Shown here in pieces: positions 62,938 through 64,000 of a stretch of 64,000 nucleotides of DNA. Made by a program: the position numbers and the translations under genes. How positions within the stretch are numbered: position 1 is the stretch's first letter; each line of letters opens with the position of its first letter. This DNA comes from Ktedonobacteria bacterium brp13 (GTDB lineage: Bacteria; Chloroflexota; Ktedonobacteria; Ktedonobacterales; Ktedonobacteraceae). The stretch lies in contig AP024096.1 of assembly GCA_015099395.1 (NCBI GenBank), positions 7,295,485 through 7,359,484 on the forward strand, read 5' to 3'. The notes under the pieces are model-generated. The model worked only from the letters and a program-made list of their open reading frames with translations. It was not told the DNA's origin and ran no database searches.

Positions 62938-63714
62938 ATGATATATGAACAGATTCCTACTATTGTGATCGATGATACTCCTGTAAAACGGCGGGGGATA
63001 TGTGAGTTTGTGGAGGAGACACCTCTCCTGAAACTTGCTGCACAGGCGGGCGATACGAATAGTGCGCTCGCTCTGGTTGATGGGCTTGTACAGGAGCAAA
63101 CGCAGAATACACCACTCGCAAACTGGCTGGTGCTCTCTGACCTGCGTCTGGGGACAGGCAATGGTGTCGAGTTGGGAAGAGCGTTATTAGAGATAGCACC
63201 GGAACTCCGTGTTGTTATCTATACGCAAGATCCAAGCTGGACGTTGGCTGCCGAGGTTTTCCGTCATGAATATACCCGGCGCGGTACGCCCCGTACAGCT
63301 ACTCGTCGTGCAGGAAAAGCGGCTGGGCTGCACGGTTACGCCCTCTTCAATAATATGGATCCTGATTATCTGGATCACATTGCCGCAACGGTGGTTGTGC
63401 GTAACGAGACCTTTATCGACTCTGAGGTGCTGAATTATCTGTTGAAGCGTCTACGGGGTCAACGTCTGACTCCGCGCCAGGAGGAATGCGCGGTCTGGAT
63501 CGCAAAGGGTTTGAGCAATGACGATATTGCGTTGCATATGGGATTTCTGAATACTAAAGGAGGACCGAATATCGGGCCGGTAGAGAACCTGGTGAGCGAA
63601 CTGTATACGTTTTTCTCGATCGATGGTGCGCCCAGTGATCCTGGTCGCCGTGTTCTGCTAGCACATGCCTATGAAGCCTATGCTGGTCTGCGTCAAGATC
63701 CACCATCACTATAG
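62938..63714 (+). CDS. NarL/LuxR-type response regulator (divergent)
   Basis: 258 residues. N-terminal receiver: acidic pair in IVIDDTPVK, phospho-acceptor Asp in LVLSDLRLGTGNG, Thr in VVIYTQD; the usual Lys near the end of the receiver is not obvious (GYALFNNMD). A helix-turn-helix of the LuxR type follows (~175-230: LTPRQEECAVWIAKGLSNDDIALHM), though the recognition part (GGPNIGPVENLVSELY) is unlike the standard K-T-V-x-x-H sequence. It converges with a histidine-kinase gene at the right edge, 15 bases away, which may be its partner. Confidence 0.75.
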   Translation: MIYEQIPTIVIDDTPVKRRGICEFVEETPLLKLAAQAGDTNSALALVDGLVQEQTQNTPLANWLVLSDLRLGTGNGVELGRALLEIAPELRVVIYTQDPSWTLAAEVFRHEYTRRGTPRTATRRAGKAAGLHGYALFNNMDPDYLDHIAATVVVRNETFIDSEVLNYLLKRLRGQRLTPRQEECAVWIAKGLSNDDIALHMGFLNTKGGPNIGPVENLVSELYTFFSIDGAPSDPGRRVLLAHAYEAYAGLRQDPPSL

Positions 63715-63729
63715 TTATAGTTGTTGCTC

Positions 63730-64000
63730 TTATTTTGGTTGTTCACTAGTGCGCTGTTCATGCTGTGTGGAGGCTGCTATTGCTGGATGTGGTGTCGTAT
63801 TTGGCAGATCGGTTTGTTGCGTAGATAAAGGGATCTGGAGTGTGATAGTGGTGCCATGTTGATGATAGAGCGTATTTGGATTATTCTGGCCTTCTATTCC
63901 ATCGCTGGCTTTCCTGTATGGTGTTGAGACGATATCGAGCCGTCCACGTGCTGCTTGAACTTTGAGGCGAGCTTTAAACAGGCTGATCTTCTCTGGCTCA
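63730..64000 (-). CDS. Sensor histidine kinase, C-terminal end (cut by window end)
   Basis: Minus-strand frame open from the window edge to a TAA at 63730-63732, about 90 codons, too short at its end to be a full ORF. The visible part (KISLFKARLKVQAARGRLDIVSTP ... HGTTITLQIPL, in parts) is the last strand pair of an HPK_7/NarX-type ATPase domain, where GRLDI, GTTI and LQIPL are typical. A ~30-residue Thr/Pro/Gln-rich tail follows. It converges with the LuxR-type regulator gene. Only the end is visible, so the sensor region is unknown. Confidence 0.65.
   Translation of the reverse strand, partial: EPEKISLFKARLKVQAARGRLDIVSTPYRKASDGIEGQNNPNTLYHQHGTTITLQIPLSTQQTDLPNTTPHPAIAASTQHEQRTSEQPK

Overview
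The window looks like a chromosomal segment of a filamentous-type Chloroflexota bacterium, most likely a Ktedonobacteria relative. That placement is an inference from the gene mix: menaquinone synthesis genes, a NuoB/NuoF-type redox cluster, a deoxyhypusine-synthase-like gene beside speD and speB, many GAF/receiver signalling proteins, scattered insertion sequences, and frequent TTG/GTG starts behind GGAG-type ribosome sites. No rRNA, tRNA, CRISPR array or replication origin was seen.

Layout, left to right. 1-3.1 kb: the end of a DUF58 protein and a TgpA-type membrane transglutaminase. 3.1-4.6 kb: an orphan IS605-type TnpB element. 4.6-12.7 kb: small unknown genes, a GNAT acetyltransferase, an MFS transporter, smpB, and an MMPL exporter translationally coupled to a lipocalin-like lipoprotein. 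13.2-16.7 kb: a GAF/PAS histidine kinase and its OmpR-type regulator. 17.3-27.9 kb: one long chemotaxis-type operon ordered like cyanobacterial pix/pil operons (DUF4388, CheY, CheY, CheW, MCP, giant CheA-receiver). 28.0-34.8 kb: leuB, then a divergent four-gene redox cluster (NuoB-like, NuoI/NuoE hybrid, NuoF-like, NuoG-GltD-ferredoxin fusion). 34.9-43.3 kb: a GH1 glycosidase, a BON protein, a Cys/Met PLP enzyme, a redoxin without its catalytic cysteine, a Nudix hydrolase, ubiE/menG with a polyprenyl synthase, and a radical SAM protein. 43.4-45.0 kb: an RG-rich disordered protein with 33-bp tandem repeats. 45.5-47.0 kb: an ISAzo13-like element inserted in the stop codon of speB. 47.0-50.1 kb: speB, a speD homologue and a deoxyhypusine-synthase homologue. 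50.5-64.0 kb: uvrB, a decayed inositol-monophosphatase fragment, a class I aldolase, a beta-propeller protein, trxB, an M20 peptidase, a subtilase, an ErpA/IscA protein, a receiver-like protein without its aspartate, a LuxR-type regulator, and the end of a histidine kinase.

The most interesting parts are three. First, the redox cluster at 29.5-34.7 kb recombines complex I peripheral modules with a GltD-type flavoprotein, has no NuoD/NuoC or hydrogenase large subunit beside it, and carries a NuoF whose usual acidic nucleotide-site motif is replaced. Second, the speB/speD/DHS-like group could make putrescine and a longer polyamine from arginine if the SpeD homologue, which has Gln instead of Glu at its self-cleavage site, has become an arginine decarboxylase. 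Third, the ISAzo13-like transposase is split across two frames exactly at a classic A-AAA-AAC slippery heptamer, and its target duplication is the TAA stop of speB.

Many genes end at strong palindromic terminators, several shared by converging genes. Several promoters carry an extended -10 (TGnTATAAT). All functions are read from motifs by eye; no database search was run.
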